Positions 31,957 through 41,855 of a stretch of 64,000 nucleotides of DNA are shown here, one piece after another. The translations under genes were made by a program, and so were the position numbers. This stretch comes from an uncultured Rhodospirillaceae bacterium (GTDB lineage: Bacteria; Pseudomonadota; Alphaproteobacteria; Rhodospirillales; Casp-alpha2). The stretch spans positions 62,001-126,000 of the forward strand of contig CAJWCU010000008.1 in assembly GCA_913030825.1 (NCBI GenBank), in the 5' to 3' direction. Within the stretch, counting starts at the first letter, position 1; every line of letters starts with the position of its first letter. Under the pieces are notes generated by a model, which did not search any database, was not told the DNA's origin, and saw nothing but the letters and a program-made list of their open reading frames with translations.

Positions 31957-33194
31957 CACGAACGGTAGTCGGCGTTGATCGCGATGTAGCCATGCGTCAG
32001 ATCGCAGGTCCAGACCGTGGCCCGGCCGTTGCCGATGCCGACGTCGACGGCGATGTTGATTTCCGGGCTTTGCATATGGGCGGTCACCGGGGCCTCGTCA
32101 TAGCCTTCTACCGCCAAACCGTTGGAGGCGATGGTCACACCGCCGATGGCGATGTTCAACCGGTCGCGTTCCGCCCGCTCGCCGGCTTTGCCGACGGCCA
32201 TGACGATGCGGCCCCAGTTGGCGTCCTCGCCGGCGATCGCCGTCTTGACCAGGGGCGAATTGGCGATGGCGAGGCCGATGGTCTTGGCCGCCGCATCGTT
32301 TTCGGCGCCGGTCACGGTGATTTCGACGAACTTGGTCGCCCCTTCGCCGTCGCGCACGATCTGATGCGCAAGGTCCAGCATCACGGCCTCGAGCTTGGCC
32401 TTGAAATCGTCGAGTGCCGGATCGTCGGAGCCGGAAAAGTCGGCTTTGTTCCCTGCCGCGCCCGTCGCGAACAGCATCAGGGAATCGCTGGTCGAGGTAT
32501 CGGAATCGACAGTGATCGAATTGAAGGTCCGCACGCAGGCCGGGGCCAGAATGCCTTGCAGAACCGGCGACGGGATGGCCGCATCGGTGAAGACATAAGC
32601 CAGCATGGTCGCCATGTCGGGCGCGATCATGCCCGACCCCTTGGCAATGCCCGCGATTTTCACAGGTGTGCCGTTGATGACCGCTTCCTTGTAGGCACCC
32701 TTGGGGAAGGTGTCCGTGGTCATGATCGCCTTCGCGGCCTCGTCCCATTTACCGGGGGCGAGATCGGCCGCCAAGGCGTCCAATTCATCGGTGATGGCAT
32801 TGAAGTTCAGCGGCTCGCCGATCACGCCGGTCGAGGCGGCGAAGACCCGCGACGGTCGGCAGGCCAGACGATCCGCCACGGCCTCGACCACCTGTTCGAC
32901 CGCTTCGTCCCCGAGCCGCCCGGTGAAGGCGTTGGCGTTGCCGGAATTGACGATCAGGCCGCTTGCGATGCCGCCCGGCAGCGACTTGCGGCACCATTCG
33001 ACGGGCGCCGATGCGGTCAGCGATTTGGTGAAGACCCCCGCGACCTGGGTATCTTCGGCCAGTTCGGCCAACAGAACGTCGGTCCGTCCCTTGTACTTCA
33101 CGCCGCAGGCGCGGGTCGCCACACGCACACCGCCGATGGCGGGAATATCGGGGAACTTTTCAGGCGCCAGGGGCGATAACGTGGTTTCCGGCAT
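31956..33194 (-). CDS. argJ: Bifunctional ornithine acetyltransferase/N-acetylglutamate synthase
   Basis: 412-residue enzyme of the cyclic arginine pathway. It moves the acetyl group from acetylornithine to glutamate and can also use acetyl-CoA. The precursor cleaves itself before the nucleophilic Thr in ASTGVIGEPL. IVNSGNANAFTG and KGSGMIAPDMATML are other family signatures. The ATG at 33194 (MPETTLSP) gives the usual length; a longer frame to 33338 adds a basic, unconserved leader that overlaps ppiC. Its stop overlaps the mutT start. Confidence 0.95.
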   Translation of the reverse strand: MPETTLSPLAPEKFPDIPAIGGVRVATRACGVKYKGRTDVLLAELAEDTQVAGVFTKSLTASAPVEWCRKSLPGGIASGLIVNSGNANAFTGRLGDEAVEQVVEAVADRLACRPSRVFAASTGVIGEPLNFNAITDELDALAADLAPGKWDEAAKAIMTTDTFPKGAYKEAVINGTPVKIAGIAKGSGMIAPDMATMLAYVFTDAAIPSPVLQGILAPACVRTFNSITVDSDTSTSDSLMLFATGAAGNKADFSGSDDPALDDFKAKLEAVMLDLAHQIVRDGEGATKFVEITVTGAENDAAAKTIGLAIANSPLVKTAIAGEDANWGRIVMAVGKAGERAERDRLNIAIGGVTIASNGLAVEGYDEAPVTAHMQSPEINIAVDVGIGNGRATVWTCDLTHGYIAINADYRS

Positions 33195-33261
33195 GGTCGG
33201 GCACTCGTCCGTGTAAAGGGATGAGGGCGCGCGGCGAAACCGCCGCCGCCCCCGGGAACCC

Positions 33262-34104
33262 TTACTTAGCCGGAGTGCCGTCCAAATTGAAGCGTTGGAT
33301 TTTCGCGTCTTCGCGCAGCCCCTGGGTAAAGGCCGCACCGGCTTCCCGCATCATGCTTTGGCGAATCTGCGGTTCCATCTCGGCAAAGGTCGGCGGCTGC
33401 TTGGTGCGTTTGTCCTCGACCTTGATTACGTGCCAGCCGAACTGCGTCTGTACCGGCGCGTCGGTCATCCCGCCCTTATCCAGGGCGAAAGCGGCTTTTT
33501 CGAACTCGGGCACCATCTGGCCTTGGCCGAAGTAGCCCAGGTCGCCGCCGTTGGGGCCGGACGGGCCCGTCGACTTCTTCTTCGCCGTTTCGGCGAAATC
33601 GGCGCCACCGGCCAATTCCTTGATCACCGCCTTGGCTTCGTCCTCGGTCTTGAGCAGGATGTGGCGGGCATGAATCTCGGCCTTGCCGCCCATTTCCTTG
33701 GTGACCTCGTCATAACGGGCCTTGACCGCCGCGTCCGTGACCTTGGTCTCGACTTCGCGCTGGATCAGGGTCGAGCCCAGCAGGCGTTCGGTGAAGCCCT
33801 GCAATTCGGCCTTGAACGCCGGGGTCTCATCGATCTTCGCCTTGCGCGCGGCCCCCGCCGCGAGCTTGGTGTCGATCAGGCTGTCCAGCAAAGCCGGAAA
33901 AATCTGTTCGAACGGGACCTGTTTGTACTGATCGGGCAGCTGGCCGTAGGCCTGGGTGACGTCGGAGCGCATGATTTTCGTGCCGTTCACGGTGGCGACA
34001 ACCGGATCGTTGGCCGCCTGGGCCGGGCCGGACGCGAGGCTCATGGGGGCGAGTCCCAGCATTACGGCGATACCACCTGCCCGAAGCGAGTTTACGAACG
34101 TCAT
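33262..34104 (-). CDS. Periplasmic PpiC/SurA-type peptidyl-prolyl isomerase
   Basis: 280-residue exported protein with a Sec signal peptide (cleavage near ASGPAQA, residue 30). A SurA-N-like chaperone region lies at about 35-135 and a parvulin domain at about 140-235 (HARHILLKTEDEA, GGDLGYFGQGQMVPEFEKA, FGWHVIKVE). It probably helps fold secreted or outer-membrane proteins. It is divergent from secA and heads the operon with argJ and mutT, 67 bp before argJ. The pairing with secA fits a role in secretion, though co-regulation is not shown. Confidence 0.9.
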   Translation of the reverse strand: MTFVNSLRAGGIAVMLGLAPMSLASGPAQAANDPVVATVNGTKIMRSDVTQAYGQLPDQYKQVPFEQIFPALLDSLIDTKLAAGAARKAKIDETPAFKAELQGFTERLLGSTLIQREVETKVTDAAVKARYDEVTKEMGGKAEIHARHILLKTEDEAKAVIKELAGGADFAETAKKKSTGPSGPNGGDLGYFGQGQMVPEFEKAAFALDKGGMTDAPVQTQFGWHVIKVEDKRTKQPPTFAEMEPQIRQSMMREAGAAFTQGLREDAKIQRFNLDGTPAK

Positions 34105-34272
34105 GAAGCAATCCTTTTCACTGGTCGGCCGTCTCTCGGGGCGGCCTTTTCATTGGTTGGCGGCCGTTCGCCCGGCCGTTGAATCGGGCCCCACCCTAGC
34201 GAAGGGCCCCGGGGAAAGACAATCATTTGAATGTGAGGCGAAATTTGGGCGGAATTGTGGGGCGGCGGCTCA

Positions 34273-34301
34273 TTGACAGGACCCGGGCGCACCTCTATCT
34301 C
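34273..34301 (+). promoter_or_regulatory. Candidate sigma70 promoter for secA
   Basis: A perfect TTGACA at 34273-34278 and a weak TATCTC at 34296-34301, with 17 bp between. They lie 84 bp before the secA start. The minus 10 match is only three of six. Confidence 0.4.
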
Positions 34302-34384
34302 TTGCCCAGCGATTCCGCCTAGGAACCGCCATAATCGCATCATACTTCTCCGATAGATTTTCCGCTTTCAAGGACGACCCCCGA

Positions 34385-37114
34385 ATGTTCAGCGCCATCG
34401 CCAAGAGCCTGTTCGGTTCCGCCAATGATCGGTTCCTAAACGGCCTGCAAAAGGAAGTCGACGCCATCAACGGCCTGGAGCCCGAGTTGGAGGCGCTTTC
34501 CGATGATGCGCTGAAGGCCCGAACCGACGATTTCCGCCGCCGATTGGAAGCCGGGGAGACCACCGACGACATCATGGTCGAAGCCTTCGCCACCGTGCGT
34601 GAGGCGGCCAAGCGGACCCTGGGCCAGCGCCATTTCGATGTGCAGCTGATGGGCGGCATCGTCCTGCACCGGGGCATGATTTCGGAAATGAAGACCGGTG
34701 AAGGCAAGACCCTGGTCTCGACCCTGCCCGTCTACCTGAACGCCATCGAAGGCAAGGGCACCCACGTCGTTACCGTCAACGATTACCTGGCGACCCGCGA
34801 CGCCGGGTGGATGGAGCCCGTCTTCAACATGCTGGGCCTGACCGTCGGCGTCATCCGGCACGGCCTGGACGACGAGGAACGGCGCGCCGCCTACGGCGCC
34901 GACATCACCTACGGCACCAACAACGAATACGGCTTCGATTATCTGCGCGACAACATGAAGTTCTCGTTGGAAGACATGGTCCAGCGCCCCTTCAATTTCG
35001 CCATCGTCGATGAAGTCGACAGCATCCTGATCGACGAAGCGCGCACACCGCTGATCATCTCGGGCGCCACCGAGGACAATTCGGACCTCTACGTCTCGGT
35101 CGACAAGCTGCTCAAGAACGTCACGCCGGACGACTATGAAAAGGACGAAAAAGCCCGTTCCGTGACCTTTACCGAAGACGGCATGGAAAAGATGGAAGAG
35201 ATGATGCGCGAGGCCGGCCTGATCGAAGAAGGCTCGCTTTACGACATCCAGAACATCTCGCTGGTCCATCACGCCAATTCGGCGCTCCGCGCGCATATCC
35301 TGTTCCAACGTGACACGGATTACATCGTCAAGGACGGCAAGGTCGTCATCATCGACGAGTTCACCGGCCGCATGATGGAAGGACGGCGCTATTCCGAAGG
35401 CCTGCACCAGGCCCTGGAAGCCAAGGAACGGGTCGAGATCCAGAACGAGAACCAGACCCTGGCGTCGATCACCTTCCAGAACTACTTCCGGCTCTATCCC
35501 AAACTGGCCGGGATGACCGGCACGGCAATGACCGAAGCCGGCGAATTCCACGAAATCTACGGCCTGGAAGTCATCGAAATCCCGACCAACGTGCCCTGCA
35601 TCCGCAAGGACGAAGACGACATCGTCTTCCGCACGGGCGAGGAAAAATTCGAAGCGATCATGGACCTGATCCAGGATTGCCATAAGCGCAATCAGCCGGT
35701 CCTGGTCGGCACCGTGTCCATCGAGAAATCCGAGGACCTGTCCGAACGCCTGAAGAAGCGCAAGATCGAGCACAACGTCCTGAACGCCCGTTTCCACGAC
35801 CAGGAAGCCCAGATCATAGCCCAGGCGGGCCGCCCCGGCGGCGTAACCATCGCGACGAACATGGCCGGCCGCGGCACGGACATTCAATTGGGCGGCAACG
35901 TCGAAATGCGCGCCCTGCAGGAAATCACCGCCGAGCCCGGCACGCCCGAGTACGAGACCGCCTTCAAGAAGATCGACGACGAGATCGCCGCCGACCGCGA
36001 GATCGTCAAGCAGGCGGGCGGTCTCTACGTCATCGCCACGGAACGCCATGAAAGCCGCCGCATCGATAACCAGCTGCGCGGCCGGTCGGGCCGTCAGGGC
36101 GACCCGGGGGCCTCATCGTTCTTCCTGTCGCTGGAAGACGACCTGATGCGCATCTTCGGCTCGGAACGCATCGACAGCATGCTCCAGAAACTCGGCCTGC
36201 AGGAAGGCGAAGCGATCGTCCACCCCTGGGTCAACAAGGCGTTGGAGAAAGCCCAGCAAAAGGTCGAGGAACGTAACTTCGAAATTCGTAAGAACCTGCT
36301 GAAATTCGATGACGTGATGAACGACCAGCGCAAGGTCATCTACGAACAGCGCAAGGAACTGATGGCTGCCGAGGACGTTTCGGAAGACGTCGCCGACATG
36401 CGCCATCAAGTGGTCGACGACCTGGTCGGCCTGACGATGCCGGAAAAGGCATATGCCGAGCAGTGGGAAATGGACACCCTGCACGAAGAGGTTCTGCGCA
36501 TCTTCGGTCTGACCCTGCCGGTTCAGGATTGGGCCAAGGAAGAAGGCATCGCCGATGCCGAGGTCCGCGAACGCCTGATCAAGGCCGTCGACGGCCAGAT
36601 CGCCGCCAAGGCCGCCAATGCCGGGCCGGAAGTTTTCCGCTCGGTCGAAAAGGCGGTGTTGCTGCAGCTGCTGGACCAATTGTGGAAGGATCACCTGCTG
36701 ACCCTGGATCACCTGCGTCACGGCATCGGCCTGCGTGCCTACGGCCAGCGCGATCCTTTGAACGAATACAAGCAGGAGGCCTTCGCCCTGTTCGAGGAAA
36801 TGCTGGTCACCCTGCGCGAGCGGACCTCGATGATGCTGTCGCATGTCGAATTGAACATGGAGTTCTCGGAAGAGGAATACCTGGCCGCCCACGCCGGAAC
36901 GGAGGGCGAGGCCCATCACGAGGACATGAATGCCTTCGCCGATGCCGACGACGAGGAAGCCGTGGAAGGCAGCGCGACGATGACCGTCGTCAACCGCCAG
37001 GCCGCCGACGAAGTCGATCCCAACGATCAGGCCACCTGGGGCAAGGTGCCGCGCAACGCTCCCTGCCCCTGCGGATCGGGCAAGAAGTTCAAGCACTGCC
37101 ACGGCAAGGTTTGA
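34385..37114 (+). CDS. secA: Preprotein translocase ATPase SecA
   Basis: 909-residue motor that drives preproteins through SecYEG. Walker A is MKTGEGKT near residue 103, and Walker B is in [16 protein letters not shown]. The preprotein cross-linking domain, the helical scaffold and the second nucleotide-binding domain ([24 protein letters not shown]) are all present. The C-terminus ends in the zinc-binding tail [14 protein letters not shown] that contacts SecB and phospholipid. Length and motifs are standard, with no sign of damage. It is divergent from the ppiC operon and convergent with the MAPEG gene. Confidence 0.98.
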   Translation: MFSAIAKSLFGSANDRFLNGLQKEVDAINGLEPELEALSDDALKARTDDFRRRLEAGETTDDIMVEAFATVREAAKRTLGQRHFDVQLMGGIVLHRGMISEMKTGEGKTLVSTLPVYLNAIEGKGTHVVTVNDYLATRDAGWMEPVFNMLGLTVGVIRHGLDDEERRAAYGADITYGTNNEYGFDYLRDNMKFSLEDMVQRPFNFAIVDEVDSILIDEARTPLIISGATEDNSDLYVSVDKLLKNVTPDDYEKDEKARSVTFTEDGMEKMEEMMREAGLIEEGSLYDIQNISLVHHANSALRAHILFQRDTDYIVKDGKVVIIDEFTGRMMEGRRYSEGLHQALEAKERVEIQNENQTLASITFQNYFRLYPKLAGMTGTAMTEAGEFHEIYGLEVIEIPTNVPCIRKDEDDIVFRTGEEKFEAIMDLIQDCHKRNQPVLVGTVSIEKSEDLSERLKKRKIEHNVLNARFHDQEAQIIAQAGRPGGVTIATNMAGRGTDIQLGGNVEMRALQEITAEPGTPEYETAFKKIDDEIAADREIVKQAGGLYVIATERHESRRIDNQLRGRSGRQGDPGASSFFLSLEDDLMRIFGSERIDSMLQKLGLQEGEAIVHPWVNKALEKAQQKVEERNFEIRKNLLKFDDVMNDQRKVIYEQRKELMAAEDVSEDVADMRHQVVDDLVGLTMPEKAYAEQWEMDTLHEEVLRIFGLTLPVQDWAKEEGIADAEVRERLIKAVDGQIAAKAANAGPEVFRSVEKAVLLQLLDQLWKDHLLTLDHLRHGIGLRAYGQRDPLNEYKQEAFALFEEMLVTLRERTSMMLSHVELNMEFSEEEYLAAHAGTEGEAHHEDMNAFADADDEEAVEGSATMTVVNRQAADEVDPNDQATWGKVPRNAPCPCGSGKKFKHCHGKV

Positions 37115-37138
37115 GGCCGCCTGTATCGGTTCGAAGGC

Positions 37139-37654
37139 TCAGCCCAGGAACCGTGCGACCACGAAGCCGAGCATACCCAGATTGATATAGAACGCCGTCG
37201 ACATGCCGGGCGCGCGGCCCAGTGTCGACTGGCGGTATCCGATCCAGAACACGATCCGCCCCAGCACGAAGGCCATTGCCAAGGCCGGCAGCCAGGCACT
37301 TTCATCGGCCCGAATGACCATGGCCGTGGCGAGAAACAGCGGCAGAAAGATCAGCGTCTGTTCGACCGTGTTCGACAAGACCCGCATATCGACCCGCCGC
37401 CATCGGGGCGCGTCGTCGTCCAGTGGATCGACCGCCCCGGTCAAAAGGCGGCAAAGGGCGACCGTCTGCACGACGACGACCAGAAACGCCACGGGCCCGA
37501 CCGCCAGCTTCAAAGCCAGCTGTATGCGCTCACCCGCATCGGGGATCGGTCCCGGCCAGCCGTCGAGCCAAGCCAACAAGCCCCATAGAATGACCGCCAG
37601 ACCGGCGGCGCCGATCAGGCTCAGGACCACAATACTTTTGTGAACGGACGTCAT
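37139..37654 (-). CDS. MAPEG-family membrane protein
   Basis: 171-residue protein with four predicted membrane helices. VDMRVLSNTVEQTLIFLPLF and the later GRIVFWIGYR are characteristic of the membrane-associated eicosanoid/glutathione (MAPEG) superfamily, where the Glu/Asn and Arg residues contact glutathione. Bacterial members are often glutathione transferases or of unknown role. It lies 9 bp downstream of accA on the same strand and may be co-transcribed with it. Confidence 0.82.
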   Translation of the reverse strand: MTSVHKSIVVLSLIGAAGLAVILWGLLAWLDGWPGPIPDAGERIQLALKLAVGPVAFLVVVVQTVALCRLLTGAVDPLDDDAPRWRRVDMRVLSNTVEQTLIFLPLFLATAMVIRADESAWLPALAMAFVLGRIVFWIGYRQSTLGRAPGMSTAFYINLGMLGFVVARFLG

Positions 37655-37663
37655 GGAGGGACT

Positions 37664-38620
37664 TTACGCGAGTCCGGACGCACCCATCTTCAAAAATTTC
37701 TCGCGCCGGGCGGAACGCAATTGTTCGCCGGCCATCGGGGCTAATTCGGCCAATTGCCGGTCAATTTCGCGACCGACGCTTTTGATCGCTTCCGCCGGTT
37801 CGCGGTGGGCCCCGCCGAGCGGCTCATCGACCACGGCGTCGATGACGCCTAATTGTTCCAGATCCTGCGCCGTGAGCTTCAAGGCGCCCGCCGCCTCTTC
37901 CGCCATGTCGCCGTCGCGCCACAGGATCGAGGCACAGCCTTCCGGCGAGATCACCGAATAGACGGCGTGTTCCAGCATCACCACGACATTGGCCGAAGCC
38001 AGCGCGATGGCACCGCCGGACCCGCCCTCGCCGATAACGACGGAGACGAAGGGCACGCGGATGCCGAAACAGACCTCGATCGACCGGGCGATGGCTTCCG
38101 CCTGGCCGCGGGCTTCTGCCTCGACGCCCGGATAGGCACCGGGCGTGTCGACCAGGGTGATCACCGGCAGGTTGAAGCGGTCGGCCAGCTGCATCAGGCG
38201 CTGCGCCTTGCGGTATCCTTCGGGCTTGGCCATGCCGAAGTTGTGACGCACGCGGGCCGCCGTATCCGATCCCTTCTCGTTGCCGATGACGACCACGGAC
38301 TGGCCCCGGAAGCGGCCCATGCCGCCGACCACGGCCGGGTCCTCGGCGAACTGCCGGTCGCCGGCCAAGGGCGTGAAATCGTCGATCAGCGCGTTGATAT
38401 AGTCCATCGCATGGGGGCGGTCGTGATGCCGCGCCACCTGGGTCTTCTGCCAGGGCGAGAGCTTCTCGTAGGTCGTGGTGAGGAGCTTATCGACCTTGGT
38501 CTGGAGCTTGCCGACCTCATCGGCGATGTTCATCTCGCCGTCGGACGAGAGATGCCTCAGCTCCTCGATCTTGCCCTCCAATTCGGCGATGGGCTTCTCG
38601 AAATCCAGGTAATTGTGCAT
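37664..38620 (-). CDS. accA: Acetyl-CoA carboxylase carboxyltransferase subunit alpha
   Basis: 318-residue alpha subunit of the carboxyltransferase that makes malonyl-CoA for fatty acid synthesis, working with AccD. The N-terminal helical part ([17 protein letters not shown]) and the crotonase-like core ([45 protein letters not shown]) are standard. No accD or accBC is nearby, which is usual for this gene. The ATG at 38620 starts MHNYLDFE, as in relatives. Confidence 0.96.
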   Translation of the reverse strand: MHNYLDFEKPIAELEGKIEELRHLSSDGEMNIADEVGKLQTKVDKLLTTTYEKLSPWQKTQVARHHDRPHAMDYINALIDDFTPLAGDRQFAEDPAVVGGMGRFRGQSVVVIGNEKGSDTAARVRHNFGMAKPEGYRKAQRLMQLADRFNLPVITLVDTPGAYPGVEAEARGQAEAIARSIEVCFGIRVPFVSVVIGEGGSGGAIALASANVVVMLEHAVYSVISPEGCASILWRDGDMAEEAAGALKLTAQDLEQLGVIDAVVDEPLGGAHREPAEAIKSVGREIDRQLAELAPMAGEQLRSARREKFLKMGASGLA

Positions 38621-38710
38621 TTGCGTCTTCTAGCACAGGCCATATGGCAAGGCGACGGCGAAAATTCGGAAAAATCAGAGAAATCGAACGCGAAAAACCG
38701 CCGGTGGGGA

Positions 38711-40537
38711 TCAGGACGGCGTTGCGGGCTCGGGGGTCGGGGCCGGCTCGGGCGCGGCCTGCGGCGCCGCGTCGGACGCCGTTTGGGGTGCAGGCGTAGC
38801 GCTGCCGGCGGTCGCCGTCGGCGCCGCGTGGGTCGAGGTCAACGTTCCTGTAGCGTTTTGGCCGGGCGCGCTGGATCCCTTGAGTTTCTCGCGGAAATCC
38901 GAGAACTCGGTCAGGTCGAACTTGGGCGGACCGAACAGGAAGCCTTGCACGAAATCGATCCCGCAATCGTGGCAGAACGACACCGTTTCCGGTGTATCGA
39001 CCATTTCGGCGATGGTTTCGACCTTCAATTCGCGGCAGAACGAAGCCAGCGCCGTCAAGAACGCACGCCCGCGTTCGATGGCTTCGGCGTTCTTGACCAC
39101 GGGGCCGTCGATCTTGACCACGTCGACGTCGATGGCCGAGAGGTATTGGAAGCTGGCGGCCCCCGCGCCGAAATCGTCCAGACAGACCGGATAGCCCAGG
39201 CCCCGCAGGTTCTGAATGAACTCGTTGGCGGTTTCCAGGTCCTCGACCCGCGAGGATTCCGTCAATTCGAAGATGAGCTTGCCCTGGGTCCAAGGGTTCG
39301 CCTTCAAGCGTTCCTGCAAGCCGTCGATATAGCGTTTGTCGATGATCGAATTGCCCGAGATGTTCACCGCGACCGAGGCGAACATGGGATCGTCCTTGTT
39401 CTCATCGATCCAGGCCATAACCTTGTCGACGACGGACAGATCGAAGGCCCCGATCAGGCCCGTTTCCTCGGCGAAGGTGATGTATTTATAGGGGCTTTCG
39501 CCGTGCTTGCCCTGGAACCGGGCGAGCGCCTCGTAATGGTGGATGACGCCGTCCTCGATCCCGATGATCGGGTGCATGGCCATGCGGAAATCGGATTTCT
39601 TGACCACCCGGTTGAAGGTTTCCGCCGTTTCCATGGCGTCCGCGACCAGGTCGTCCATGTTGCCGGAGAGCGCCTCCAACGAGACGCCGCCCTTGGACTT
39701 GGAGAATTCGTTCATGGCGTGGATCACGCCCTTGGTCAGCGCTTCTTCGGTCAGGCCTTCGCCATCGGCCTCGATCGTCGCGGCGCCGACGGAAATGCCC
39801 TCGGCCTCCGGCGCGATATTGGTAATCAACGAGGAAATGCGCGCCTTCATGGCGTCCACGTCCAGGCCGTCGCCGTGGACCACGCCGTATTTGCCGTCGC
39901 CCAGTTTGGCCGCCGCATCGCCGTTGATCGACGACATCTTGAGCACCGAGCCGACGGCCCCCATCAGGTTTTCCCGCTGGGCCTCGTCCATGTCCTTTTC
40001 GGCTTCGGCCAGACCGTCAAGCTCCAGCAAGGTCATCTTGTCGGCGCCGTCGACACCGTCGGCCAGCATCTTCGACGCCATCTTGCCGAAGCTGTCGGCG
40101 TCGTAGAGACCTTCCTTGCCGGTCTTCTTCAGGGATTTGTCGGAGGTCAGCCCACCGGCCAGGTGGAAGGCCAGGAAATAGCGATTTTCCAATTCAGGAT
40201 TGCGATAGCCGGACGTGACCAACGGCTGGGAATTGCCGTTCGCCCCCTTGAAACGCAGATGGATGTTGTCGAACCGGCCGGTCCGGGCAATGGCGTCGAG
40301 CATCTGTTCGGCGAGGGCCCGATCATCCTCGGAGATGATTTCGAGCATGGGCAGGCCCTTCAGCGCGCGGGTGTCCTTGCCGGTCAGGATCGGCAGGATC
40401 CCACCGGCGAAGGTGATGTTGCGCTCGGAATCCAATTCCAGGATCGCTTCAGCCCAGCAGAATGAGAACGCGACGAAACGGTCCCGGTCCGAAAACCGGC
40501 GCGTCTGCTGCTCCCCTTGTGCGGTTTGTTCCGCCAT
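38711..40537 (-). CDS. PAS / degenerate GGDEF / EAL protein, predicted c-di-GMP phosphodiesterase
   Basis: 608 residues. A PAS-like region lies at about 20-130. A GGDEF-like domain (145-260) has LGDGKYG at 212-218 in place of the GGDEF loop, so cyclase activity is unlikely. The EAL domain spans about 315-550 and keeps Glu336 (YEALAR), Asn392 (VNIS), Glu424 (ELTE), Asp454-Asp455 (LDDFG), Lys475 and Glu511 (IAEMVD), the residues needed for c-di-GMP hydrolysis. A Pro/Ala/Thr-rich tail of about 50 residues ends the protein. The start at 40537 follows AGGGA; frames from 40564 add nine residues. No signal peptide is seen, so a cytoplasmic sensor is predicted. Confidence 0.86.
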   Translation of the reverse strand: MAEQTAQGEQQTRRFSDRDRFVAFSFCWAEAILELDSERNITFAGGILPILTGKDTRALKGLPMLEIISEDDRALAEQMLDAIARTGRFDNIHLRFKGANGNSQPLVTSGYRNPELENRYFLAFHLAGGLTSDKSLKKTGKEGLYDADSFGKMASKMLADGVDGADKMTLLELDGLAEAEKDMDEAQRENLMGAVGSVLKMSSINGDAAAKLGDGKYGVVHGDGLDVDAMKARISSLITNIAPEAEGISVGAATIEADGEGLTEEALTKGVIHAMNEFSKSKGGVSLEALSGNMDDLVADAMETAETFNRVVKKSDFRMAMHPIIGIEDGVIHHYEALARFQGKHGESPYKYITFAEETGLIGAFDLSVVDKVMAWIDENKDDPMFASVAVNISGNSIIDKRYIDGLQERLKANPWTQGKLIFELTESSRVEDLETANEFIQNLRGLGYPVCLDDFGAGAASFQYLSAIDVDVVKIDGPVVKNAEAIERGRAFLTALASFCRELKVETIAEMVDTPETVSFCHDCGIDFVQGFLFGPPKFDLTEFSDFREKLKGSSAPGQNATGTLTSTHAAPTATAGSATPAPQTASDAAPQAAPEPAPTPEPATPS

Positions 40538-40645
40538 TATCATCCCTGCCCGCTCTTTTGCCACTCATTATAAGAATGATCCGGCGGCCATGAACATCCT
40601 TACTTTCGCCATATGGAACGTAATTTTCACTTCCGGAACGCAAAA

Positions 40646-40665
40646 CGGCGGGCCGAAGCCCGCCG
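40646..40665 (-). terminator. Rho-independent terminator after the malyl-CoA lyase gene
   Basis: An 8-bp perfect stem CGGCGGGC / GCCCGCCG with a 4-nt loop, followed by TTTTG on the minus strand. It lies 41 bp beyond the stop at 40707. Confidence 0.8.
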
Positions 40666-40706
40666 CTGCACATCATTCTATGAGTGACTGTGGATGGGGC
40701 CGGTGT

Positions 40707-41687
40707 TCAGCCCGCACCCTTGATCTGTGCCGCCTTCTCGACCAGCACCTTGGCCTGACGGATGGAGGCCAGATCGATCAGACGACCGTCGAGAGAGACC
40801 GCGCCGCGGCCTTCCTTCTGGGCCTCTTCCATGGCGTCCAGGATACGCTGGGCCTGGGTGACTTCCTTATCCGACGGGCTGAACAGCTCATTGGCCAGGT
40901 CGATCTGCGACGGGTGGATCGCCCATTTGCCTTCGCAGCCGAGGGTCGAGGCCCGCATGGCCTGGGCCTTGTAGCCGTCCGGATCGGAGAAATCGCCGAA
41001 CGGACCGTCGATCGGGCGCAGGCCGTTGGCCCGCGCGACGACGACCATCTTGGCGATCGGGTAATGCCACATGTCGCCCCAATGGACGTCGCGGTTGCCG
41101 GCGTCGTCCGGGTCGGTCAGCACGGCGTAATCCTTGTTCGGGCCGCCGATCACCGTGGTCCGCGCCTTGGTCGAGGCCGCATAGTCGGCAACGCCGAAGT
41201 GCAGGGATTCGTTCCGCTTCGACGCCGGGGCGATTTCCGCCAGGTTCTGCATGCCGAGCGCCGTTTCGATGATCAGCTCGAAGCCGATGCGCTTGTCGAC
41301 GCCGGTCGCGTCTTCGATCTGCGTCACCATCATGTCGACGGCGTAAACGTCGGACGCCGTGCCGACCTTGGGGATCATGATCAGGTCGAGTTTGCCCGGC
41401 GCCCCTTCGAGAATTTCGACCAGGTCGCGGTACATGTAATGGGTGTCCAGGCCGTTGATGCGCATGGAAACCTGCTTGCCGGACCAGTCCAGGTCGTTCA
41501 GGGCTTCGATGATGTTCTTCCGCGCGGGGGCCTTGTCGTCGGGCGCGACGGCGTCTTCCAGGTCGAGGAAGACCACGTCCGCGCTGCTCTGTGACGCCTT
41601 TTCAAGGAAGGTCGGGTTGGAGCCCGGAACGGCCAACTCACTGCGGTTCAGGCGCGCCGGCGCCTGGTCAACGATTTTAAAGCTCAT
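40707..41687 (-). CDS. mcl1: L-malyl-CoA/beta-methylmalyl-CoA lyase
   Basis: 326-residue HpcH/HpaI-fold CoA ester lyase that cleaves malyl-CoA to acetyl-CoA and glyoxylate, and methylmalyl-CoA to propionyl-CoA and glyoxylate. RLNRSELAVPGSNP at the N-terminus, DVVFLDLEDAVAPDDK, GLDTHYMYRD and LGCEGKWAIHPSQI are typical of the Rhodobacter Mcl1/Methylobacterium MclA group. The ATG at 41687 has AGGAG upstream; an in-frame TTG six bases earlier is less likely. It has its own terminator. It fits the ethylmalonyl-CoA pathway or glyoxylate metabolism, and the reductase at 43223 uses the same C2/C3 metabolites. Confidence 0.9.
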   Translation of the reverse strand: MSFKIVDQAPARLNRSELAVPGSNPTFLEKASQSSADVVFLDLEDAVAPDDKAPARKNIIEALNDLDWSGKQVSMRINGLDTHYMYRDLVEILEGAPGKLDLIMIPKVGTASDVYAVDMMVTQIEDATGVDKRIGFELIIETALGMQNLAEIAPASKRNESLHFGVADYAASTKARTTVIGGPNKDYAVLTDPDDAGNRDVHWGDMWHYPIAKMVVVARANGLRPIDGPFGDFSDPDGYKAQAMRASTLGCEGKWAIHPSQIDLANELFSPSDKEVTQAQRILDAMEEAQKEGRGAVSLDGRLIDLASIRQAKVLVEKAAQIKGAG

Positions 41688-41855
41688 GGTCAACTCCTGA
41701 AAACCATCGGGGCGCCCCCTGGAACGCCGCCGGATTATGAATTGTTATTTCGCGGGCGCAAAATACCCAGCCCCCCAAAGGCCCGCAAGCCATATTGGGC
41801 TATTGCGGAAGGCTATACCGCATTGCGGAAAAATAGCGGGAAAATGGAAGGAGCG

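Noticed and set aside
34436-36049. A 537-codon minus-strand frame inside secA
   Set aside because: SecA is intact and convincing; the antisense frame lacks motifs and a ribosome site.
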